13,283 nucleotides of DNA from an uncultured Flavobacteriales bacterium. GTDB lineage: Bacteria > Bacteroidota > Bacteroidia > Flavobacteriales_D > Crocinitomicaceae. Of the stretch, positions 1 through 7,558 are shown piece after piece. The position numbers were made by a program, and so were the translations under genes. A model generated the notes under the pieces. The model was not told the DNA's origin and did no database searches. It saw only the letters and a list, made by a program, of their open reading frames with translations. Numbering within the stretch: position 1 is the stretch's first letter; every line of letters starts with the position of its first letter. The stretch lies in assembly GCA_913031405.1 (NCBI GenBank), contig CAJWCX010000009.1, positions 1 through 13,283 of the forward strand, in the 5' to 3' direction.

Positions 1-1538
1 TACTTATCCACCTCAGGTAATTCTATAGGTAGATGGGCATCGTCGACTAAATGTGGTATATCACCCTTATAATAAATCGGAAAAGGCTCACCCCAATAAC
101 GCTGCCTAGAAAATATAGCATCTCTCAAGCGATAATTCACCTTTCCATGACCCAGTTTTAAAGATTCAATTTTCATAATAGCTTCTTCCGCAGCCGCTGA
201 AATATCTAAATCGTTTAAAAAATCTGATTCTGTTATTAGGGCTGTCTTTTCTTCATAAGCCGAAGAGGATATATCCGTATCTTTAAATATATTTTTAATC
301 TCCAGATTAAAATGTTGGGCAAATAAATAATCTCTTTGATCTCCACAAGGAACAGACATGACTGCTCCAGTTCCGTAATTGACTAAAACATAGTCTCCTA
401 TCCAAATAGGAATTTTATTTCCTGTAAATGGATGAATAGCATATGAACCCGTAAATACACCACTAATATTTTTTACATCGGATTGTCTATCTCGTTCAGA
501 TTTACTTCTACTCTTTTCAATGTATTTGGCCACATCTTCCCTTTGGTCCGGAGTAGTAATTCTGAAGACCAAATCATGTTCGGGAGCTAAAACCATAAAG
601 GTTACACCGAAAATAGTATCCGGTCGTGTAGTAAAGACCTCGACCTTTTCATTCTTATCACCTAAAACTCTAAAAAATATAGAAGCTCCTTTAGATTTTC
701 CAATCCAATTGCGTTGCTGCTCTTTTAAAGAATCACTCCAATCAACAGTATCAATATCATTCAATAAACGCTCAGCATACGCTTTTATTCTCATCGACCA
801 TTGACGCATTACTTTTTGAACTACAGGGTGACCTCCCCGAATAGATAATCCATTAGAAATTTCGTCATTTGCCAAAACTGTTCCGAGCTTCGGGCACCAA
901 TTTACTAATGAATCGGACAAGTAAGCAATTCGATAACACTGAAGAATTTCTTCTTTTTTAGCCTTGGTCATTTTTGACCAATCGTCAGCAGTAAAAGGTT
1001 CATGATCGTCATGAAAAGCATGAAACTCTTGCGAACCGTTCATCTCAAAATGAGAAATAAGCACATTTATGTCTCTTGCTTTATCGTTGGAACTATCATA
1101 ATAGGCATTGAACAACTGTTTAAAAATCCATTGAGTCCATTTATAATATTCAGGAGATGATGTTTTAACTTCACGATCCCAATCATAACAGAATCCCATT
1201 TGATTCATCTGTTCTCGGTAACGCGCGATATTTTTTTTGGTAGTAATCGCTGGATGCTGACCCGTTTGAATGGCATACTGCTCTGCAGGAAGACCAAAAG
1301 AATCATAACCCATTGGATGTAAAACATTATAACCCTCAAGTTTTTTATATCTGGCAATAATATCCGATGCGATATAACCTAACGGATGCCCAACATGCAA
1401 TCCCGCACCTGATGGATAAGGAAACATATCCAAGACATAAAACTTTTCTTTTGATGAGTCCTCTATCACCTTGTAAGATTTATTCTTCTCCCAAAAGTCA
1501 ATCCATTTATTCTCGATTTCCCTGAAATTATATTCCAT
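1..1538 (-). CDS. leuS: Leucyl-tRNA synthetase, N-terminal part (3' end outside window)
   Basis: Class I aminoacyl-tRNA synthetase that charges tRNA-Leu with leucine in the cytoplasm. The minus strand reads open from the ATG at 1538-1536 to the window edge, giving 512 complete codons of a protein usually near 900 residues or longer in this phylum. The catalytic-core motif HVGH (HIGH box) is at residues 48-51, preceded by FPYPSGAGL. The CP1 editing domain is present: the threonine-rich TTRPDT stretch lies near residues 303-308 and the conserved aspartates of the DQRD motif at about 400-403. The KMSKS loop and anticodon-binding domain lie beyond position 1, so their absence here is only truncation. 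The start is chosen because MEYNFREIENKW is the normal LeuRS beginning and no in-frame Met with family similarity lies upstream. A weak TATCTTTA box on the minus strand (1558-1565) could be its -7 element, but no -33 TTG sits at proper spacing. Confidence 0.97.
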   Translation of the reverse strand, partial: MEYNFREIENKWIDFWEKNKSYKVIEDSSKEKFYVLDMFPYPSGAGLHVGHPLGYIASDIIARYKKLEGYNVLHPMGYDSFGLPAEQYAIQTGQHPAITTKKNIARYREQMNQMGFCYDWDREVKTSSPEYYKWTQWIFKQLFNAYYDSSNDKARDINVLISHFEMNGSQEFHAFHDDHEPFTADDWSKMTKAKKEEILQCYRIAYLSDSLVNWCPKLGTVLANDEISNGLSIRGGHPVVQKVMRQWSMRIKAYAERLLNDIDTVDWSDSLKEQQRNWIGKSKGASIFFRVLGDKNEKVEVFTTRPDTIFGVTFMVLAPEHDLVFRITTPDQREDVAKYIEKSRSKSERDRQSDVKNISGVFTGSYAIHPFTGNKIPIWIGDYVLVNYGTGAVMSVPCGDQRDYLFAQHFNLEIKNIFKDTDISSSAYEEKTALITESDFLNDLDISAAAEEAIMKIESLKLGHGKVNYRLRDAIFSRQRYWGEPFPIYYKGDIPHLVDDAHLPIELPEVDK

Positions 1539-1575
1539 CACTATTATATATAGCTTGTAAAGATAACTAATGTGT

Positions 1576-1590
1576 TTCAAACTGTTTGAA
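1576..1590. repeat. Perfect 7-1-7 inverted repeat, possible regulator binding site
   Basis: The arms TTCAAAC and GTTTGAA flank a single T. The site lies 38-52 bp upstream of the leuS ATG. Its centre is about 92 bp upstream of the start predicted from the plus-strand sigma-54 promoter, a distance typical for enhancer-binding proteins. It could therefore be an activator site for that promoter or an operator for leuS. No second full copy was found in the same gap. That it is a protein-binding site is inference. Confidence 0.4.
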
Positions 1591-1648
1591 GTACTAAATT
1601 AAAAATCCAAAATCTCTACTTCTCAATGCTATTCAACAACACATTATT

Positions 1649-1664
1649 TGGCACAATTATTGCA
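1649..1664 (+). promoter_or_regulatory. Sigma-54 (RpoN) promoter, near-consensus
   Basis: The plus strand reads TGGCAC, five bases, then TTGCA. The invariant GG falls at 1650-1651 and the invariant GC at 1662-1663. These are exactly 12 bp apart, as in -24/-12 promoters, and a T precedes the TGG as in the YTGGCAC consensus. The predicted transcription start is near 1675. No open reading frame follows; instead an intrinsic terminator lies about 80 bp downstream. The match is seen in the sequence. Activity would require RpoN and an enhancer-binding activator, neither of which is encoded in this window. Confidence 0.65.
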
Positions 1665-1674
1665 CCGTTTATCT

Positions 1675-1778
1675 GAAAATTGGAACAAAGTACTTCCGCA
1701 TTTTTGGTTTTTAACACTTTTTTTTCATAATTCACGTTTTTAACAAAAACAGAAAAGACCGGGAAACCGGTCTTTTTA
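1675..1778 (+). ncRNA. Candidate sigma-54-dependent small RNA, about 100 nt
   Basis: The span is bounded by the start predicted from the sigma-54 promoter and by the hairpin plus U-tract at 1753-1777. It contains no ATG-initiated reading frame. It holds a weak GGAA/TTCC hairpin (1682-1697), a run of eight T (about 1719-1726), a weak A/T stem (1736-1750), and the terminator. A short, non-coding unit with its own promoter and terminator is the usual form of a trans-acting small RNA. Its existence is inferred from these signals alone; I recognise no known RNA family. Confidence 0.4.
1753..1777. terminator. Bidirectional intrinsic terminator, 10-bp stem, four-base loop
   Basis: The stem AAAAGACCGG (1753-1762) pairs with CCGGTCTTTT (1767-1776) around a GAAA tetraloop on the plus strand. 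On the plus strand it is followed by TTTTTATTT and would end the candidate small RNA. On the minus strand the stem starts inside the stop codon of the UbiA-like gene (1776-1778) and is followed by TCTGTTTTTG, so it would end the long minus-strand gene array. Both orientations have a usable U-tract. Confidence 0.85.
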
Positions 1779-2573
1779 TTTAAAATAAATAGAGATTATA
1801 CCAACCAACAAGAAAGCAAAGTCAACTAAGACAAAAAAGTATTTATAGCCTATCTTTTTAAACATAAAAGACAATAAAAGTAAGTAGCTGAAGCCAGCTG
1901 CCCATGCCTCAATATGTGAAACTGAGGCCCTAAAACAAATTAATATTAATAATGCGGTTACAACTACGATCTGAATCATTCGAATAGATCCGTTTAATCC
2001 AAAAACTTGAGGAATTGTTCGCATTTTTTGATGGTCAAAAAAAACATCTTTAATATCGGATGGAATTAAAATAACGAATAAAAACATAAGGGCAATACCC
2101 CATTCTTGAGGTGCGTTAAAAAGCATATACGGAAAGACAAAAAATAATATGAACCATATGGCAATGACAAAAAAAACCTTCATATAAGGAATCTCCCTTA
2201 GGGAAAGGCTTTTTACCCTTTTCACATAAAAAATACTAATAGTCAAACATATAAAGGCAGCAATATTTTGTGTGAAATTACCGCTAAAAAAAATGAGATA
2301 CAACGTCATTGCGGATATTAACATACTCACAGAAAAAAACCAAATAGACCTTCGATTATAAAAAGTCCATGAATTTATTTCTAAAGGCAGTCTTCCTTTT
2401 TTAAATTTCCATAAACGATGAAAATTGTAAACTCCTAAAATTCCGAATGAAATTGTTAAGGAATAGGTAAAAGCACCTTGGTAATAAAAATTTAGGCCAT
2501 AAAGAAAAAAGAAACTAAAGACCGCTAACAAAATATGGCTTCTAATAAGGTATGTAAGCGACTTTATGAACAT
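1776..2573 (-). CDS. UbiA-like polytopic membrane protein with degenerate first aspartate motif
   Basis: Integral membrane protein of 265 residues with roughly seven to nine hydrophobic segments. The second half carries the pattern of the second Asp-rich motif of UbiA prenyltransferases: DIKDVFFD (residues 173-180) followed by RTIPQVFG. The segment FYVKRVKSLSLREIPYMK (about 116-132) also matches the family's middle region. The first Mg-diphosphate motif, normally NDxxDxxxD, is replaced around residue 50 by YNFHRLWKFK, keeping the Asn but no aspartates. Canonical prenyl transfer is therefore uncertain, and substrate and product cannot be named. It is the last gene of the minus-strand array, 31 bp after the glycosyltransferase, and its stop codon overlaps the terminator stem. 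The start at the ATG 2573-2571 precedes the first membrane segment. Bacteroidota carry uncharacterised relatives with YNF(H/Q)RL at this place (from memory). Confidence 0.75.
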   Translation of the reverse strand: MFIKSLTYLIRSHILLAVFSFFFLYGLNFYYQGAFTYSLTISFGILGVYNFHRLWKFKKGRLPLEINSWTFYNRRSIWFFSVSMLISAMTLYLIFFSGNFTQNIAAFICLTISIFYVKRVKSLSLREIPYMKVFFVIAIWFILFFVFPYMLFNAPQEWGIALMFLFVILIPSDIKDVFFDHQKMRTIPQVFGLNGSIRMIQIVVVTALLILICFRASVSHIEAWAAGFSYLLLLSFMFKKIGYKYFFVLVDFAFLLVGIISIYFK

Positions 2574-2604
2574 AATTGAAGATAACAGACCATTTTGTTT
2601 TTAA

Positions 2605-3369
2605 TTAAATGACTTTATTATCAGTATACATTTTTTTAAGCTCTTTATACTTCAATCGGTTTGACGAAGCACTGATACATGCAATATGAAAACCAGCGAC
2701 ACCATCTAAAAAGCCCTTTTTGAAAATAAATATATTAACAAACTTAACGATAGCACTTAATTCTGATTGAAGAAAGAATACTTTACGTTTGGTCTTGTAA
2801 TATTTTTGAGCGGAAAGCACTGCATATTTATTCGCTCTTGACCTGTGCTCTTGACGATTATAAAAAGAATAGTGTTCAAGATGACCATTAAGATTTTTCA
2901 GTTTCATTTTTGAATCAAAAGTCAAATACTCATGAACAAAATCGCCTTTCCAGTAGGCCTGACTCTTTGGGAAAATTCTTTTTTTATACTCTGGATACCA
3001 GCCACAATATTTAATCCACTTCCCACAATAATTTGTCTTCCTGTTTAGGACGTAGATGCCGTTAAAGTCATCTTCCTTTATTTTCCTTATATTTTGTCTT
3101 AGCGCTACATCAGGGACCTCATCGGCATCAATAGAAAAAATATATTCGGCATCAATCAAATCATTCAATTTGTTTTTTGTTTTTGCATATCCCTCCCATT
3201 CTTTCTGAATAAATCTCACTTCATAGCGTTGGCAGATTTCTTTTGTTTGGTCAGAAGAAAACGAATCTAAAACAACTATTTCGTCAACACAATCAATGAG
3301 TCCCTTGATACACCTCTCGATGTTTTTCTCTTCGTTAAAAGTGATGATGGCCGCAGCAATTTTTTTCAT
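2605..3369 (-). CDS. Family 2 glycosyltransferase (WaaE/KdtX-like)
   Basis: GT-A fold, probably inverting glycosyltransferase of 254 residues. It starts with the GT2 nucleotide-binding strand (KIAAAIITFNEEKNIERC, residues 3-20), continues with EIVVLDSFSSDQT (30-42), and has a DAD metal/nucleotide-sugar motif at 81-83 within FSIDADEV. Length and these motifs resemble the WaaE/KdtX group, which adds a glucose to the lipopolysaccharide core. The C-terminal part (FKKGFLDGVAGF, then ASSNRLKYKEL) is also typical of that group. The acceptor here is unknown, but cytoplasmic-face envelope glycan or LPS synthesis is likely. It has no transmembrane span beyond short hydrophobic stretches near residues 208-222. 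Its ATG follows the stop of the DUF4837 gene by one base, suggesting translational coupling. Confidence 0.85.
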   Translation of the reverse strand: MKKIAAAIITFNEEKNIERCIKGLIDCVDEIVVLDSFSSDQTKEICQRYEVRFIQKEWEGYAKTKNKLNDLIDAEYIFSIDADEVPDVALRQNIRKIKEDDFNGIYVLNRKTNYCGKWIKYCGWYPEYKKRIFPKSQAYWKGDFVHEYLTFDSKMKLKNLNGHLEHYSFYNRQEHRSRANKYAVLSAQKYYKTKRKVFFLQSELSAIVKFVNIFIFKKGFLDGVAGFHIACISASSNRLKYKELKKMYTDNKVI

Positions 3370-3370
3370 G

Positions 3371-4414
3371 TCATAAAAGTCTTACACTTTTCCATACGGC
3401 TTGTATTTCCCTAAGGGCGTGAGTCCAGCTGGTCGTAGAAGGGGCATCTACGTATCCACTTACGCATAGCACCTTCTTCGTTTTTGGATGAACAAAGTGA
3501 AAACTCCAAAAAGCTCCTCCTGTAGAATGCTGATACCGTCCTTTAAAAACAAACATCCCACGAACTTCAATCCCTTTAATACTTCCATCGTAGTTGCTGT
3601 CCTTTGAGTATTCTGGATGAACAAACTCATTATACTGAGTTCCCATATATAAACCATAAGTTTCATGGGGAACATTGTATTTTAACATTGTATCTCGAGC
3701 ATGCATAAGGGGCGTAAAACCTAGTTGACTTGAGTCAATGAAAGGGTATTGATAGACCATTATTCCCGAATAAATAGTTCCTATGTCTTGCTCTCCAGCC
3801 CCAACAAACTCTATAGGTCTTGACGCCTCTGGAATCTCTATTCTACAAAAGTTATTTCTTTTGGACACTATCTTTGACCCAAACGGTAAATCAAGGTGAA
3901 TTTTAAAACACTCTTCAATTTTTTTATTGATGTTTTGATCTTGTTGCTCTGCAAAATATTTGCGAATTCTATCCCATTCCATTAGGTCAAATCGATCATG
4001 CACCTTTTCCACATTAGACTTGACCATTTGTAACAAATGATCTTTATCCCGGCCTTCCAGCCGAACAACCGATTGACGATTCGCCCATACGTTTTCTTCA
4101 TATCTTACTGAGCCCTTTTTATCTTTTGAATTTGATTTGAGAAGTAGTATATTTCGATGCCTTTTAATTGGCCCGTTAAATCTCTTGGGATTTCGATGAA
4201 CCAGCTCAAAAGTGGTGACGTCTGGAAAATAGGGCATAATAAATCGAGTGAGCCCAGTATCTAGCTCATTTCGAATTGAGGAATCCCAAATGTCGTCATC
4301 ACAAACCACTAATATTTCACCAACCTTTCCTGTTACATAAACTTTTGATGATTCATCACAACCGGATAAGCCCAATAGAAATAAAATACTCAAGAAAAGA
4401 ACTATCGCTCTCAT
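3371..4414 (-). CDS. DUF4837-type lipoprotein
   Basis: Predicted outer-membrane or periplasmic lipoprotein of 347 residues. A hydrophobic signal peptide ends in the lipobox LSGC with the lipidated cysteine at residue 19. The mature start (VYVTGKVGEILVVCDDDIWD) and the HRNILLL segment near residues 85-92 are recognisable features of the Bacteroidota-restricted DUF4837 family, whose function is not known. No catalytic motif is apparent. It lies 2 bp after the stop of the lytic transglycosylase and 1 bp before the glycosyltransferase, so the three are almost certainly co-transcribed. A cell-wall or envelope-maintenance role is inferred from these neighbours. Family assignment is from remembered motifs, not a profile search. 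Confidence 0.82.
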   Translation of the reverse strand: MRAIVLFLSILFLLGLSGCDESSKVYVTGKVGEILVVCDDDIWDSSIRNELDTGLTRFIMPYFPDVTTFELVHRNPKRFNGPIKRHRNILLLKSNSKDKKGSVRYEENVWANRQSVVRLEGRDKDHLLQMVKSNVEKVHDRFDLMEWDRIRKYFAEQQDQNINKKIEECFKIHLDLPFGSKIVSKRNNFCRIEIPEASRPIEFVGAGEQDIGTIYSGIMVYQYPFIDSSQLGFTPLMHARDTMLKYNVPHETYGLYMGTQYNEFVHPEYSKDSNYDGSIKGIEVRGMFVFKGRYQHSTGGAFWSFHFVHPKTKKVLCVSGYVDAPSTTSWTHALREIQAVWKSVRLL

Positions 4415-4416
4415 GA

Positions 4417-5880
4417 CTATCTGATTCTAATTTTTTGTCCTATTGAAAGTCTGTTGATATTAATTCGCGGGTTGAGTTTGCGTAATTTACTTTGAGAAAC
4501 CCTATGTTTTTCAGCAATATGACCAAATGTATCTCCGCTCCTCACCGAATAATATTTTCTGATTGGGGCGGGTTTTGGTTTTGGTGGGGTTACCTTTTTT
4601 TCAGTCTCTATTCGAAGGTGCTGTCCAATATATATATTAGACGTTTTTAATCCATTCCAAGACATTATCTTTTCCGGCGTCACCCCATAATGATTGGCCA
4701 CATTCTTGAGAAGATCACCCGATTGGACCTTATGGTAATATACATTTAATGACTTAGTAATGGTATCTCCTGTTATGGAGTCCATTACATATACTTGTTT
4801 GATTTTTACTTCATCTGTTCCATAAATTGAATGCTCTAAGGACATCAAAGAATCTTCAATCCCAGCAATTAGTGTTATTTTCTTGTGCGGGCCCGACAAA
4901 CAAAATGGCGGATCTGACTTCGGAATGAAGGTAGATTTAAAGACTGGATTTAATGCCTTAATGTCTTCTAATGGCCAATCAATAACCTTAGAGATTGTAC
5001 CCATATGTATTCCTGACTTGAAACAAAAGGTATCAATATGAGCTTTATGTATATTTACTTTCGTGGGTATTAGGTTATATTCTTTGTAATAAGTCATTAA
5101 ATAGGTTGCAGCAATAAAGTTAGGTACATATCCCTGAGTTTCTCGGGGAAGATAAGGCCTTACCTCCCAATAGGTTTTCTTATCTCCTGATCGTCGAATG
5201 GCCTTATTTACATTACCCGGACCAGCATTATAAGCCGCTAATGCCAAGTTCCAATCACCATAGATATCAAATAGCTTTTTCAAATATCTACATGCCGCAT
5301 CCGTTGCCCTAACCGGATCCATACGTTCATCAATGTAGGAGTTTTCTTTTAATCCAAAATACAATCCTGTTCTATACATAAACTGCCACAATCCCAATGC
5401 ACCTGCACGTGACTTCACTTGAGGACGCAGCCCGCTTTCTATCACAGATAAAAACTTTAACTCAATAGGAAGTCCATATTCTGATAGTTTCGACTCAAAC
5501 ATCTCGAAATAAAGAGGAGATCTACCAAGAACTACCTTTATAAAACCCTTTCTTTTTTCTAAAAAATATTTGATTACTGATATTGTAGAGGCATTACAAT
5601 CTAATTGAAAAGGAGTCATTTGATTGATTTTGCCCAATCGCTCGCAAATCATCTCATCCGAAACTTTTGGAGCCTCTGGTGAAAAAGAATCAAGTTCTTT
5701 TTGAATTGAATCCAGACCGATATCTGCTGCATAATCCTTATAAAAAAGGTCTAAACTTTGCTCTATGGTATTTAAAAAAGGATCCTTGTGTAAGGAATCA
5801 CTGATTTTACTACTCAAGTCCTGTTGGGCAGAAGTTGAAAAATATAAAAGCATCAGACAAAATGAAAATCTTAATCTCAT
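4417..5880 (-). CDS. mltD: Lytic murein transglycosylase, MltD-like, with two LysM domains
   Basis: Cleaves the glycan strands of peptidoglycan to 1,6-anhydro-muramyl products. The 487-residue protein begins with a Sec signal peptide (about residues 1-18, ending STSA-QQ, no lipobox). The GH23/SLT domain spans about 125-265: the catalytic Glu is E148 in VIESGL, followed by SRAGALGLWQFM (157-168) and AAYNAGPGNV (215-224), all diagnostic of the family. Two LysM peptidoglycan-binding repeats close the protein at about 381-424 and 443-486, joined by a proline/lysine-rich linker (430-441). It probably acts in the periplasm. Start and stop are tightly packed with gatA upstream (2-bp gap) and the DUF4837 gene downstream (2-bp gap). 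E. coli MltD is a lipoprotein and this one is not, so orthology is by domain order only. Confidence 0.93.
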   Translation of the reverse strand: MRLRFSFCLMLLYFSTSAQQDLSSKISDSLHKDPFLNTIEQSLDLFYKDYAADIGLDSIQKELDSFSPEAPKVSDEMICERLGKINQMTPFQLDCNASTISVIKYFLEKRKGFIKVVLGRSPLYFEMFESKLSEYGLPIELKFLSVIESGLRPQVKSRAGALGLWQFMYRTGLYFGLKENSYIDERMDPVRATDAACRYLKKLFDIYGDWNLALAAYNAGPGNVNKAIRRSGDKKTYWEVRPYLPRETQGYVPNFIAATYLMTYYKEYNLIPTKVNIHKAHIDTFCFKSGIHMGTISKVIDWPLEDIKALNPVFKSTFIPKSDPPFCLSGPHKKITLIAGIEDSLMSLEHSIYGTDEVKIKQVYVMDSITGDTITKSLNVYYHKVQSGDLLKNVANHYGVTPEKIMSWNGLKTSNIYIGQHLRIETEKKVTPPKPKPAPIRKYYSVRSGDTFGHIAEKHRVSQSKLRKLNPRININRLSIGQKIRIR

Positions 5881-5882
5881 TG

Positions 5883-7286
5883 CTAAAAATAACTGTTTAA
5901 TATTTTTGAGTAGCTGAATAATTTCTCTTCGTTAAAACGATCAGACATAATTTGAAGTCCAAAAGGCATGCCATTTGAATGAATACCAAAAGGAATACTG
6001 ATAGCAGGGTTCCCCGTCAAATTTGCATGAACGGTAAAAATGTCCTGAAGATACATTGTTATGGGTTCATTTACACTTCCTTGCTTGAATGCAGTTGAAG
6101 GAGTTGTCGGAAAAACCAGTACATCGACATCTTTAAAAAAAGCATCTGTTGCATTTTTTACGATCCGCCTTACCTTCTGAGCTTTAGTGTAATAAGCATC
6201 GTAATAACCATGGGAGAGCACAAAAGTTCCAGTCATTATTCTTCTTTTCACTTCGACTCCAAAACCTTCAGACCTTGACTTCTTGTAGGTGTCGTCGACT
6301 CCGGAGGCATTCGCGCTTCTATGGCCGTAATGAACACCATCAAAACGAGATAGATTAGAGGATGCTTCTGCAGTGCTTAAAACATAATATGTTGGAACTA
6401 GATAATCCAAATAAGGAAAATCGCATTCCACCACTTTGATATTGCCCGAATCTAAAATAGATTTCAAGTTCTCAAGTTTCAATTTTATCTCAGAATCAAT
6501 GCCCTCATGACTCATGTATTCTTTAACCACCCCAATTCTCAGCTTTTCAGTTTCAACTGATTTACTTTCAATATTTCTGGATGAAGAAGTTGAATCCATT
6601 GGATCTTTACCACGAGTGATCTCAAAAATCAGTTGACTGTCTTCTATGCTGTTTGAAAAAACTCCAATCTGGTCAAACGAAGAGGCATAAGCAATAAGTC
6701 CATATCTACTTAAGCTTCCATAAGTTGGTTTCAAGCCAAATGTATTGGTCCATGAGGCGGGTTGACGAACGGAGCCTCCCGTATCGCTTCCTAAAGCAAC
6801 AGTACAGAGTCCTGCCGAAACAGCAACAGAAGAACCTCCCGAAGAACCCCCAGGCACATATTCCTCATTGAAATTGTTGTTGACATTACCGTAAAATGAA
6901 TTTTCATTGGAACTTCCCATTGCAAATTCATCACAATTTAATCTACCAATGACAATGGCATCCTCATCAATCAGTTTCTGAAGAACTGTTGCCGTATATA
7001 TGGATTCAAAGTTATTTAGGATTTTTGAGGCAGCTGAAACCTTATGTCCTTTATAACAGATGTTATCTTTGATGCCCAAAATTACTCCTGCTAAACGTCC
7101 TGCTTTGCCTTGCTTTATTTTATTATCAATAAGACGGGCAGCTTGACGAGAAGTGTCTTCGAAGATTTCTACAAAGGCATTTAAGCTTGATTTTTCTTTA
7201 GCCAAATGAAGATGCTCTTCTAAAATAGAAGAGGCGGTCTTACCAGAACCTAATGCCTTTTTTATGTCGGCAATTGTCTTATACAT
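5883..7286 (-). CDS. gatA: Asp/Glu-tRNA amidotransferase subunit A
   Basis: Glutaminase subunit of the GatCAB complex, which releases ammonia from glutamine to amidate mischarged Glu-tRNA-Gln or Asp-tRNA-Asn. The 467-residue length is slightly below the usual 475-490. The amidase-signature triad is complete: K73 in LGIKDN, cis-Ser S148 in GGSSGGSS (146-153), and nucleophile S172 in SDTGGSVRQP. The 75 and 99 residue spacings equal those of characterised GatA. The N-terminus (MYKTIADIKKAL) is normal for the family and the ATG at 7286-7284 fits. The gene follows tatA by 6 bp. gatB and gatC are not in the window, so the complex must be completed from elsewhere. Distinction from other amidases rests on the overall GatA-like sequence, including the C-terminal PFGLQIM. 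Confidence 0.95.
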   Translation of the reverse strand: MYKTIADIKKALGSGKTASSILEEHLHLAKEKSSLNAFVEIFEDTSRQAARLIDNKIKQGKAGRLAGVILGIKDNICYKGHKVSAASKILNNFESIYTATVLQKLIDEDAIVIGRLNCDEFAMGSSNENSFYGNVNNNFNEEYVPGGSSGGSSVAVSAGLCTVALGSDTGGSVRQPASWTNTFGLKPTYGSLSRYGLIAYASSFDQIGVFSNSIEDSQLIFEITRGKDPMDSTSSSRNIESKSVETEKLRIGVVKEYMSHEGIDSEIKLKLENLKSILDSGNIKVVECDFPYLDYLVPTYYVLSTAEASSNLSRFDGVHYGHRSANASGVDDTYKKSRSEGFGVEVKRRIMTGTFVLSHGYYDAYYTKAQKVRRIVKNATDAFFKDVDVLVFPTTPSTAFKQGSVNEPITMYLQDIFTVHANLTGNPAISIPFGIHSNGMPFGLQIMSDRFNEEKLFSYSKILNSYF

Positions 7287-7292
7287 TAATGA

Positions 7293-7502
7293 CTACTTTG
7301 ACTCCAGCTTTTCGTTTGAATCATTGTCATCTTCAACTATACTCTCATCTCCTTTTGAGGCATCCTTAAACTCCTTTACCCCCTTACCGAGGCCTTTCAT
7401 TAATTCAGGGATTTTTCTTCCTCCGAAAAACAACAATACTATTACTAAAATGATGATGATTTCTGTCCCACCAAACCAACCTGCTTGATTTATATTTTCC
7501 AT
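7293..7502 (-). CDS. tatA: Twin-arginine translocase subunit TatA/TatE
   Basis: Small pore-forming or membrane-thinning component of the Tat pathway, which exports folded proteins across the inner membrane. Reading from the ATG at 7502 gives 69 residues: a short N-terminus, one transmembrane helix (about 13-27), the FGGRKIPEL hinge (26-34), an amphipathic helix (35-48, KGLGKGVKEFKDASK) and an acidic tail. The frame can be extended five codons upstream to a TTG at 7517. The ATG is preferred because the resulting N-terminus matches the usual length before the helix. The gene sits 56 bp after infB and 6 bp before gatA. tatC and tatB-like genes are not visible here. Confidence 0.93.
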   Translation of the reverse strand: MENINQAGWFGGTEIIIILVIVLLFFGGRKIPELMKGLGKGVKEFKDASKGDESIVEDDNDSNEKLESK

Positions 7503-7558
7503 ACCAATTGATATCAATGTATACTTAATTTAATCTTTTAAGGCAAAACATAAACTTA

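Noticed and set aside
520..804. Plus-strand open frame of 94 codons
   Set aside because: It lies wholly antisense to leuS, which is strongly supported, and its translation resembles no protein family.
1..1538. leuS as a pseudogene because KMSKS is absent
   Set aside because: The frame is open to the window edge and KMSKS normally lies beyond residue 512, so this is only truncation by the window.
3460..3675. Minus-strand 71-codon frame within the DUF4837 gene
   Set aside because: Out-of-frame shadow of the longer lipoprotein gene, with no independent support; no sign of a frameshift in the main frame.
7503..7517. TTG start extending tatA by five codons
   Set aside because: The ATG at 7502 already gives a normal TatA N-terminus, and the extra codons overlap a simple AT palindrome rather than family sequence.
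7507..7518. 12-bp perfect palindrome ATTGATATCAAT just before tatA
   Set aside because: About three 12-bp palindromes are expected by chance in a window of this size, and it has no accompanying promoter elements.
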